Of a stretch of 5,830 nt of DNA, positions 1-5,273 are shown piece after piece. The position numbers and the translations under genes are program-made. The notes below the pieces were generated by a model that was given only the letters and a program-made list of their open reading frames with translations, was not told the origin of the DNA and made no database searches. Source of the stretch: Burkholderiales bacterium. GTDB taxonomy: Bacteria; Pseudomonadota; Gammaproteobacteria; Burkholderiales; JAEUOS01. The stretch covers positions 1-5,830 of the forward strand of contig CANGUJ010000275.1 in assembly GCA_947456845.1 (NCBI GenBank). The letters are read 5' to 3'. Each line of letters begins with the position of its first letter. Positions within the stretch are counted from its first letter, which is position 1.

Positions 1-10
1 GAAGGCGGCG

Positions 11-700
11 TCACAGCGGCGTACGCGCGAGCACCCAGTTCCTGACCCTGGCGGCGCCGGCGGCCTTGAGAACGCCGGCAAGTTCGTCCAGCGTCGCCCC
101 GGTGGTCATGACGTCATCGACCACGGCCACGTCCAGGCCGCTGAAGTTGCGCGTGGTCGCAAATGCGCCGCGCACATTGCGGCGCCGTTCCGGCAGCGGC
201 AATTCGGCCTGCGGGGCGCCTTGGCGGATCCGTGTGACGCCGTCGCGGTCCAGCGGCAGGTTCAGCCGCCGCGCCAGCACACGCGCGATTTCGCGGGCCT
301 GGTTGTAGCCGCGCTCGGCAAGACGCGCGCGCGCCAGCGGCATGGCCACAAGCAGCCCAGGCCGGCCGGCGCTTGACGCATCGATCGCGTTTTCCAGCAG
401 TCCGGCCAGGGTGGCTGCGAGACCCACCTTGCCGTTGTATTTGAAGGCCTGGACCAGGCGTGTGGCCGGAAACTCGTAACGCAGCGCGGCGCAGGTGGCG
501 TCGAATGCCGGCGGATCGGCCAGGCAGCGTCCGCAGAGCGACGCAGCGGGCAGGGGGAGGGCACAGATCCGGCAGCAATTGACCGATACCCGCGCGAGGT
601 CGTCCTCGCAACCGGTGCAGATCGCCCGCAACGAGGTCATGCCGCACAAGTGGCAGTCTTGTGCGATATTCGCTCGTCCGAAGAAGTCAAAAATTCCCAT
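11..700 (-). CDS. comF: ComF/GntX family protein (zinc ribbon plus phosphoribosyltransferase fold)
   Basis: This 229-residue protein has the two-part ComF layout. The N-terminus holds CxxC pairs at C16/C19, C28/C31, C43/C46 and C56/C59, consistent with a double zinc ribbon. The C-terminal half is a type I phosphoribosyltransferase fold: a PLARARLAERGYNQAREIA stretch typical of ComF, then the PRPP-loop signature VVDDVMTTGAT with the acidic pair D195/D196. ComF family members are linked to DNA uptake (Bacillus and Haemophilus ComF) and, as GntX, to gluconate or DNA utilisation in Escherichia coli; the exact reaction is unsettled. The ATG at 700 was chosen because it keeps the first CxxC pair. 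The reading frame continues upstream to 1057 but there it runs antisense to bioC, with arginine-rich sequence unlike ComF. The start has only a weak, distant GAGG. The gene is divergent from bioC; GntX likewise lies beside the biotin gene bioH in E. coli. The family call is firm, the physiological role is not. Confidence 0.93.
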   Translation of the reverse strand: MGIFDFFGRANIAQDCHLCGMTSLRAICTGCEDDLARVSVNCCRICALPLPAASLCGRCLADPPAFDATCAALRYEFPATRLVQAFKYNGKVGLAATLAGLLENAIDASSAGRPGLLVAMPLARARLAERGYNQAREIARVLARRLNLPLDRDGVTRIRQGAPQAELPLPERRRNVRGAFATTRNFSGLDVAVVDDVMTTGATLDELAGVLKAAGAARVRNWVLARTPL

Positions 701-840
701 CGTGGTGTGATACAAGCCTCTGAGGTGCGCGTCACCGGCCGCGGGCGGCCAAGCCCCGCCGGCAACCGCGGCAACAGGATTATCGGCCAGATGACGCGAC
801 AAGAGGCTGTCCCGTCCCGCCCCGGCCCCCAGCACTGAAC
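701..840. promoter_or_regulatory. Divergent intergenic region between comF and bioC
   Basis: These 140 bases must carry the start signals for both flanking genes. On the minus strand GATAAT (784 down to 779) resembles a -10 box, but no good -35 lies at the usual distance. On the plus strand there is no clear -10/-35 pair and no Shine-Dalgarno sequence directly before bioC. I looked for a BirA-type biotin operator (TTGTAAACC with its inverted partner) and did not find one, so biotin control of bioC is not supported by this sequence. Confidence 0.4.
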
Positions 841-1737
841 ATGCCGTTGAACCACATCGATGAACCGTTTTTCGCCGACCGCGCGGCGATGAAGCGCAAT
901 TTTGCGCGCGCGGCCGCAAGTTTCGGCCAGGGCGACGTCTTACATCGCGAGGTCGGGCGGCGCATGCTGGAGCGTTTCGACGTGATCCGGCTTGCGCCGG
1001 CCCGCATTGTCGACCTCGGCTGCGGTACCGGGGCCGCCACTGCCGGATTGCGGGCACGTTTTCCCGCTGCCCGGCTGGTCAACGTCGATCTTGCGCATGC
1101 GATGGTGCGTGCAGCGGTTCCCGAGTCCGCCGGTTGGCGCCGCTGGCTGGGAGGGCGTAGCGGGCCGGTCAGCGGAGTCAATGCCGACATGGCGAGCCTG
1201 CCGTTCGTCGACGGCGCGTTCGGCCTGGCATGGTCGAATCTCGCCTTGCACTGGCTTGACGACCCCCTGCCGGCATTCGCGGAAGCGCGGCGGGTGCTCG
1301 ATACCGGCGGCCTGTTCATGTTCAGCGCACTGGGGCCCGACACGCTGCGCGAACTGCGCGATTGTTTCGCGGCCGCCGGCCCGGGCTGGCACGTCAAGCG
1401 CTTCATCGACCTGCATGACATCGGCGACGCGCTCGGCCGGGCCGGTTTCGCGGCGCCGGTCATGGACATGGAATTGCTCACCCTGACGTACGAATCCCTC
1501 GACGGATTGTTTGCGGACCTGCGCCGCACCGGATCGGCGAACGCCATGCGGGGACGCCGACGCGGCCTGACAGGCCCGGGGCGCCTGCGCGAGGTACGGC
1601 AGGCCTATGAGGCGCAGCGCCGCGATAGCAGGCTTCCGGCGACCTTCGAGGTGATCTACGGCCATGCTTGGAAGGCGGCGCCCAGGCGCACGGCGCGAGG
1701 CGAAGCGGTGGTGGCATTTGCGCCGCGGCGCAAATAG
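841..1737 (+). CDS. bioC: Malonyl-[ACP] O-methyltransferase BioC
   Basis: BioC uses S-adenosylmethionine to methylate the free carboxyl of malonyl-ACP. The capped primer can then enter fatty acid synthesis and be extended to pimeloyl-ACP methyl ester, the biotin precursor, in the cytoplasm. The 298-residue product is a class I methyltransferase. Motif I is VDLGCGTG (57-64), an acidic residue D83 sits at the end of strand 2, NADMASLPF (114-122) lies at the adenine pocket, and LAWSNLALHWLDD (129-141) is a stretch typical of BioC. Further family marks are GPDTLRELR (165-173), FIDLHDIGDAL (188-198), ANAMRGRRRGLTG (233-245) and FEVIYGHAWK (269-278). The N-terminal NFARAAASFGQGDVLHREVGRRMLER is also characteristic, which supports the ATG at 841, although no strong ribosome binding site precedes it. 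No other biotin gene is in view: the gene is divergent from comF and followed by a signalling gene in the same direction. Confidence 0.93.
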   Translation: MPLNHIDEPFFADRAAMKRNFARAAASFGQGDVLHREVGRRMLERFDVIRLAPARIVDLGCGTGAATAGLRARFPAARLVNVDLAHAMVRAAVPESAGWRRWLGGRSGPVSGVNADMASLPFVDGAFGLAWSNLALHWLDDPLPAFAEARRVLDTGGLFMFSALGPDTLRELRDCFAAAGPGWHVKRFIDLHDIGDALGRAGFAAPVMDMELLTLTYESLDGLFADLRRTGSANAMRGRRRGLTGPGRLREVRQAYEAQRRDSRLPATFEVIYGHAWKAAPRRTARGEAVVAFAPRRK

Positions 1738-1754
1738 CAGGGCAATCGCGCGTC

Positions 1755-1789
1755 AACTCCGGAGTTTCCCGCACTGGGGATTGCGGGAA
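1755..1789. repeat. 12-base palindrome adjoining an 8-bp hairpin
   Basis: AACTCCGGAGTT at 1755-1766 is a perfect palindrome. TTCCCGCA (1766-1773) and TGCGGGAA (1782-1789) form a perfect 8-bp inverted repeat around an 8-base loop, and the two elements share base 1766. They lie between the bioC stop and the start of the EAL-HDOD gene. No T-run follows the hairpin, so a standard intrinsic terminator is unlikely. The palindrome could be an operator and the hairpin a structure in the 5' leader of the downstream gene; both readings are inference. Confidence 0.6.
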
Positions 1790-1811
1790 GATTATGGAAT
1801 CCGACTGACGC

Positions 1812-1815
1812 AGGA
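1812..1815 (+). promoter_or_regulatory. Ribosome binding site deciding the EAL-HDOD start
   Basis: AGGA lies seven bases before the ATG at 1823, a normal Shine-Dalgarno distance. It supports this start over the in-frame ATG at 1664, which sits inside bioC. Confidence 0.65.
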
Positions 1816-1822
1816 TTCGAAC

Positions 1823-3112
1823 ATGCCCCTGGCCGCCCACGCTGACGCCGACCCGATCGGGCCTGCCGCCCTCATTCCGACCGGTGGAGACATTGCCGTC
1901 ATCATCCGGCAGCCGATCGTCGACGCCAAGCGCGGCGTGATCGGCTACGAGTTGCTGCAGCGGCAGCATGCTGACCCGTCAACTGAAGCGATCACCACCG
2001 TGACGGCCGACGCCGCGCTGATTTTCAATGCGCTCTCGAACATCGGCAGCGAGGCTCTGTTCGGCAAGAAGATCGCGTTCGTCGACTGCACGACCGAAAC
2101 GCTCAACGGGGCGCATCTGGAGATTGTCGATCCCGAGAGCATCGTCCTGCAGGTTCCGGCCATCGAGGACAACGCATCCGACCTGATCGCGGTCGCTGCG
2201 GAATTCATGGATCAGTTGCGCACTCGCGGCTTCCGGTTTGCCTTCGGCCCCCACGTGCTCACCCGCCCGTACGCATCATGGCTGCCGCATGCGTCGTACA
2301 TCAAGCTCGATATGCGGCGCCTCAAGCCCGACACGCTGCCTACCTTGGTGCGCATCGCCGGCCAGCATCCGCACACGCAGTTAATCGCCGAGAAAGTCGA
2401 ATCGTCGTCCGTGTTCGATCTGCTGGTGAAGCTGGGCGTCAAGCTGTTCGAGGGCTATTACTTCGAGCGGCCTACCGCGGTGACCGCGAAGCTCGCCAAT
2501 CCCGCCTACAGCAACGTCATCCAGTTGATCAATCTGGTGCGCAAGGAGGCCGATCCCGCCACCATCGAGGAACTGCTCAAGCGCGACCCGACCCTTTCCT
2601 TCAAGCTCCTCCGGTACATCAATTCGGCCGGCTTCGGTCTCGGTTGCGAGGTGACCTCGTTCCGCCATGCGGTGATGATCCTGGGTCTGAAGAAGCTGTT
2701 CCGCTGGGCCGCCCTGCTGCTGACCGCGATCAAGAGCGGCACCGCGCCGCCGGTGGTGGCGAGTTTCGCGGTTACCCGCGGCCGCTTCATGGAACTCCTC
2801 GCCGCCGAATGCCTGCCTGCCGCGGATTGCGACAACGCCTTTCTGGCCGGGGTGTTCTCGATGCTTGACGTGATGCTGGGCGTGCCGATGGAGCAGGCCC
2901 TCGGCGACCTCGTCCTGCCTTCGGACATCAACGATGTCCTGATCGAGCGCAGTGGCGTTCTGGCGCCCTTCCTGCAACTGGTGGAAGCCTGCGAAGTCGC
3001 TGACGGGGCCGAAGTGGCCGAATTGTCGCGCTCGTTGCAGCTTTCCAACGAGCAGATCAACCGCGCGCACCTCCAGGCCCTCGCCTGGGCCGAGGCGTTC
3101 GCCGAGGGCTGA
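1823..3112 (+). CDS. EAL-HDOD signalling protein with degenerate EAL domain
   Basis: The 429-residue product has an EAL-like domain (about 24-220) and an HDOD domain (about 227-425), the architecture of the YuxH/CdgJ family. EAL domains normally cleave cyclic di-GMP. Here the motif reads ELL (43-45) in QPIVDAKRGVIGYELL. The usual DDFG metal-binding stretch is replaced by FGPH (141-144), while IKLD (160-163), AEKVE (189-193) and FEGYYFERP (209-217) remain. Catalysis is therefore doubtful; a role in binding nucleotide or a protein partner is more likely (inference). The HDOD part shows features typical of the domain: LLKRDPTLSFKLLRYINSAGFG (about 251-272), then FRHAVMILGLKKLFRWAALLL (280-300). 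No signal peptide or membrane helix is seen, so it is probably cytoplasmic. The ATG at 1823 has a good AGGA. The 85-base gap after bioC contains strong inverted repeats, so it may be transcribed independently. Known EAL-HDOD proteins affect motility, biofilm or stress responses; the target here is unknown. Confidence 0.9.
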   Translation: MPLAAHADADPIGPAALIPTGGDIAVIIRQPIVDAKRGVIGYELLQRQHADPSTEAITTVTADAALIFNALSNIGSEALFGKKIAFVDCTTETLNGAHLEIVDPESIVLQVPAIEDNASDLIAVAAEFMDQLRTRGFRFAFGPHVLTRPYASWLPHASYIKLDMRRLKPDTLPTLVRIAGQHPHTQLIAEKVESSSVFDLLVKLGVKLFEGYYFERPTAVTAKLANPAYSNVIQLINLVRKEADPATIEELLKRDPTLSFKLLRYINSAGFGLGCEVTSFRHAVMILGLKKLFRWAALLLTAIKSGTAPPVVASFAVTRGRFMELLAAECLPAADCDNAFLAGVFSMLDVMLGVPMEQALGDLVLPSDINDVLIERSGVLAPFLQLVEACEVADGAEVAELSRSLQLSNEQINRAHLQALAWAEAFAEG

Positions 3113-3130
3113 GCCGCCGGCGACCGGGCG

Positions 3131-3151
3131 CCCTGAACCCCGCCTTCAGGG
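3131..3151 (+). terminator. Candidate transcription terminator after the EAL-HDOD gene
   Basis: CCCTGAA (3131-3137) and TTCAGGG (3145-3151) pair perfectly around a 7-base loop, 18 bases after the stop codon. An outer GCCGCC (3113-3118) can also pair with GGCGGC (3153-3158). The position suits a terminator, but G/C-rich sequence follows where a T-run would be expected, so any termination would be non-canonical or Rho-assisted. Confidence 0.4.
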
Positions 3152-3197
3152 GGGCGGCGGCGGCAAGGCGTTCCGCCGGCGTTCGATCCGATCCGGT

Positions 3198-3228
3198 CGT
3201 ACCGCACCCCGCAACGGGGCGCGGTGCG
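3198..3228. repeat. Long imperfect hairpin in the intergenic region
   Basis: The arms 3198-3211 and 3215-3228 pair over 14 positions: 12 Watson-Crick pairs, one G-T and one A-C mismatch, around a CAA loop. It is the most stable-looking structure in the gap by eye. Neither strand has a T-run beside it, so it is not a classical terminator. A repetitive extragenic element, an RNA processing site or part of a small RNA are possible, none shown by the sequence. Confidence 0.5.
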
Positions 3229-3368
3229 CGAAACTTCCCACGCCATCCAAGTGAACCCGTTCCGACCCCGCCCGATTACCCACGCTTCTGGAATGGTTAT
3301 GGCTCTGCGCGTTTAAGGCGGATCTGCCGTCGCCCGCATGGGGTTTTGAAAGTCGCGATTCGAAAGAC

Positions 3369-3377
3369 TGCTATAAT
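3369..3377 (+). promoter_or_regulatory. Extended -10 promoter for the DUF2244-coxB-ctaD genes
   Basis: TGCTATAAT combines a perfect TATAAT (3372-3377) with the TGn extension of sigma-70 promoters that need little -35 help. The nearest -35-like hexamer, TTGAAA (3346-3351), is 20 bases upstream, longer than the optimal 17. Transcription would begin near 3384, giving a leader of about 60 bases before the ATG at 3444. It is the best promoter match in the window and points at the oxidase genes. Confidence 0.7.
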
Positions 3378-3443
3378 TTTCAGGGTTGAAAAGGGGTTGC
3401 ATAACAAGACAACTCGCCACATACGGCGTGAGTGTTCACACAA

Positions 3444-3935
3444 ATGAAACGACAAGGGTTGGAATCAACTTTTGCGTCGCAGCATGACGGCGTCGAGTTT
3501 CTGTTGCGGCGCAACTGCTCAATTGGACCTGCGGGCCTGATCGGCGTTTTTGCGAGCCTTGTTGCGCTCTCCTTCGGGTTCGGTGTGGCCTTTGCGTCCT
3601 TCGGCCCATGGTTGATCCTGCCTTTCGCCGGCCTCGAGATGCTGGTGGTCGGTGCGGCGTTTTTGGCCTGCGGACGGCGCGTGGGGGATTTCGAGCGCAT
3701 CTTCGTGGGCGCCCAGTCGGTCACGGTCGAGCATGTCGACGGCCGGCGGCGCACGTTGCAGGAGTTCAACCCTCGCTGGGCTCGATTGGCGGTGCTGCAT
3801 GCACCGGCCGGTGTGACAGTCCTGCTTTCGCAGTCGGGGAGGCAGGTGGAACTTGGGCGCCATCTCGGTTTCGAGCGGCGCCTGGCTTTTGCGAAAGAAT
3901 TCGGAGCCGCACTGCGCGGAGCAGCCAACGCGTGA
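3444..3935 (+). CDS. DUF2244 family membrane protein
   Basis: The 163-residue product matches the DUF2244 pattern. A short N-terminal segment ends in RRNCSIGPAGL (22-32). Two hydrophobic helices follow (about 30-50 and 56-76), joined by a short FGPW turn. Then comes a soluble tail with the family marks FERI (83-86), EFNPRWARL (107-115) and GRQVELGRHLGFERR (132-146). It is therefore an inner-membrane protein with two helices. No biochemical function is established for the family. It lies 80 bases before coxB in the same direction, immediately after a strong promoter, so a link to oxidase assembly or maturation is a reasonable guess but no more. The ATG at 3444 was preferred. An in-frame GTG at 3432 directly follows a stop codon and would add four residues; neither start has a good Shine-Dalgarno sequence. 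Confidence 0.85.
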   Translation: MKRQGLESTFASQHDGVEFLLRRNCSIGPAGLIGVFASLVALSFGFGVAFASFGPWLILPFAGLEMLVVGAAFLACGRRVGDFERIFVGAQSVTVEHVDGRRRTLQEFNPRWARLAVLHAPAGVTVLLSQSGRQVELGRHLGFERRLAFAKEFGAALRGAANA

Positions 3936-3937
3936 CC

Positions 3938-3966
3938 TTGACATGCCGGAGCACCCTGGCAGAAAT
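3938..3966 (+). promoter_or_regulatory. Weak candidate promoter before coxB
   Basis: TTGACA (3938-3943) is a perfect -35 hexamer just after the DUF2244 stop. At 17 bases' spacing the -10 position reads AGAAAT, matching only three of six consensus bases. It may give coxB a secondary start of transcription, but could equally be chance. Confidence 0.2.
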
Positions 3967-4009
3967 CGAGCCGCTCCGCAAACCCGAACACACATAAACA
4001 ATCGCGACT

Positions 4010-4014
4010 GAGGA
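4010..4014 (+). promoter_or_regulatory. Ribosome binding site at the coxB start
   Basis: GAGGA ends one base before the ATG at 4016 and four bases before the second in-frame ATG at 4019. The spacing favours 4019 as the true initiation codon, which would shorten the protein by a single methionine. Confidence 0.5.
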
Positions 4015-4015
4015 C

Positions 4016-5227
4016 ATGATGGGCGTAGCAACCTCTTGCAGCAAGATCTCGTATGCAACCGGCCTTTCGCTGGCGCTCGCCGCCGGTATCGCAGGTGCGG
4101 CCTCCGGCGACATGCCCGGCGGTCCGGCCGTTCGCCAGCTGAACCTGGCGCCGCCGGTCACCACGATCGCCAGCCAGATCTACGACCTCCATTTCGTGAT
4201 GCTCGGCATCTGTGCGGTGATCTTCGTCGCCGTGTTCGGGGTCATGTTCTATTCGGTATACGCGCATCGCAAGTCCAAGGGGCACAAGGCGGCCACCTTC
4301 CACGAGAGCACCGCGGTGGAGATCGCGTGGACCGTGGTGCCGATGGTCATCGTGATCGTGATGGCCGCCCTGGCGACCAAGACCGTGCTGGCCATGAAGG
4401 ACACGTCCAACGCCGACCTCACCATCAAGGCCACCGGTCACCAGTGGAAATGGGCCTACGACTACGTCAAGGGCGAGGGGGAAGGCATCAGCTTCTACTC
4501 GAGCCTCGCCACGCCCACCGACCAGATCGAAGGCAGGGTCGAGAAAGGCATCCACTACATGCTCGAGGTGGACAACGAGGTCGTGGTCCCGGTCGGGAAG
4601 AAGGTGCGTATCCTGACCACGGCGCAGGACGTGATCCATGCGTGGATGATCCCCGCCTTCGGCGTGAAGCAGGACGCCATTCCCGGTTTCATCCGCGATA
4701 CCTGGTTCAAGGCCGACAAGATCGGCGTCTACCGCGGCCAATGTGCCGAGCTGTGCGGCAAGGAGCACGGCTTCATGCCCATCGTCGTCAACGTCAAATC
4801 GGAAGCCGACTATACCAAGTGGGTCGAGGAGCAAAAGAAGCTCATGGCCGCCAAGATGGACGATCCCAACAAGCAGTGGACCAAGGCCGAACTCGTCGCG
4901 CGCGGGGAAAAAGTCTACGCGGCCGCCTGCGTGGCCTGCCACCAGGCCAACGGCAAGGGCGCGCCGCCGGCCTTCCCGCCGCTCGACGGTTCCAAGCTCG
5001 TGCAGGGTCCGAGGGACAACCAGGTTGCCCTGCTGATCAACGGTCGCCAGGGCACCGCCATGGCCTCGTTCAGGAGTCTGTCCGACGTGGAGCTCGCCGC
5101 AGTCGTCGCCTATACCCGCAACAGCTGGGGCAACAAGAGCGACGACGTGCCGATGCCGGCGGACATCAAGGCCGCCAAGGCATGGGACGCCGCCAAGCTC
5201 GGTCAGCTCGCCGCCAAGCAGCAGTAA
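4016..5227 (+). CDS. coxB: Cytochrome c oxidase subunit II with fused cytochrome c domain (caa3-like)
   Basis: Subunit II (CoxB/CtaC) takes electrons from cytochrome c and passes them through the binuclear CuA centre to subunit I in the inner membrane. The 403-residue product begins with a signal-peptide-like segment (1-30, possible cleavage after AAS). Two membrane helices follow (about 58-82 and 103-124), with HESTAVEIAWTVVP before the second; E102 matches the conserved glutamate near the K proton channel. The periplasmic cupredoxin domain has the aromatic stretch GHQWKWAYDY (141-150) and all CuA ligands: H208, C243, E245, C247, H251 and M254 in CAELCGKEHGFM. A C-terminal cytochrome c domain carries the haem site CVACH (305-309) and the probable axial M349 in GTAMASF. 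The fusion makes this a caa3-like enzyme. The gene lies between the DUF2244 gene and ctaD and is probably co-transcribed with both. No key residue is missing. Confidence 0.97.
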   Translation: MMGVATSCSKISYATGLSLALAAGIAGAASGDMPGGPAVRQLNLAPPVTTIASQIYDLHFVMLGICAVIFVAVFGVMFYSVYAHRKSKGHKAATFHESTAVEIAWTVVPMVIVIVMAALATKTVLAMKDTSNADLTIKATGHQWKWAYDYVKGEGEGISFYSSLATPTDQIEGRVEKGIHYMLEVDNEVVVPVGKKVRILTTAQDVIHAWMIPAFGVKQDAIPGFIRDTWFKADKIGVYRGQCAELCGKEHGFMPIVVNVKSEADYTKWVEEQKKLMAAKMDDPNKQWTKAELVARGEKVYAAACVACHQANGKGAPPAFPPLDGSKLVQGPRDNQVALLINGRQGTAMASFRSLSDVELAAVVAYTRNSWGNKSDDVPMPADIKAAKAWDAAKLGQLAAKQQ

Positions 5228-5263
5228 GCTCTCCAGACCTGTCAACGATCACGTCATTCCCGC

Positions 5264-5268
5264 AGAGG
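5264..5268 (+). promoter_or_regulatory. Ribosome binding site for ctaD
   Basis: AGAGG lies five bases before the ATG at 5274 and supports that start. The 46-base gap after coxB has no terminator-like hairpin. Confidence 0.6.
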
Positions 5269-5273
5269 CAATC

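Larger units (their letters stand above)
3113..3443. other. 331-base intergenic region without a credible gene
   Basis: No reading frame here looks like a protein, and I recognise no tRNA or known RNA. From left to right it contains a GC-rich block with a terminator-like hairpin just after the EAL-HDOD stop, a second long hairpin at 3198-3228, roughly 110 bases with no pattern I can name, a strong extended -10 promoter at 3369-3377 and a leader of about 60 bases before the DUF2244 ATG. The leader has a small bulged hairpin (3413-3432, loop ACATAC) close to the start codon. Confidence 0.7.

Noticed and set aside
701..840. Possible BirA biotin operator before bioC
   Set aside because: No match to the TTGTAAACC-type inverted repeat could be found on either strand of the gap.
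701..1057. Upstream extension of the ComF frame to an ATG at 1057
   Set aside because: The extra 119 residues run antisense to bioC and through the intergenic gap, and look unlike any ComF N-terminus, which begins just before the first CxxC pair.
780..1547. 255-codon minus-strand frame opposite bioC
   Set aside because: It is antisense to a clearly conserved methyltransferase and rich in Arg, Ser and Pro without any recognisable motif.
1664..1822. Upstream start for the EAL-HDOD gene inside bioC
   Set aside because: The 53 extra residues are shadow sequence of bioC plus the palindrome region; the ATG at 1823 has a well-spaced AGGA and directly precedes the EAL-like domain.
2381..3246. Minus-strand frames of 229 and 246 codons opposite the HDOD domain
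   Set aside because: The plus-strand frame is a recognisable HDOD domain; the antisense frames show only the composition expected from GC-rich codon use.
3641..3648. GCTGGTGG, identical to the E. coli Chi octamer
   Set aside because: It encodes ordinary hydrophobic residues in a membrane helix, the octamer is common in GC-rich coding DNA, and Chi sequences differ between bacterial groups.
3380..5245. 621-codon open frame on the minus strand across DUF2244 and coxB
   Set aside because: It lies opposite two well-recognised genes, is rich in His, Gly, Arg and Asp typical of antisense frames in GC-rich DNA, and resembles no protein family.
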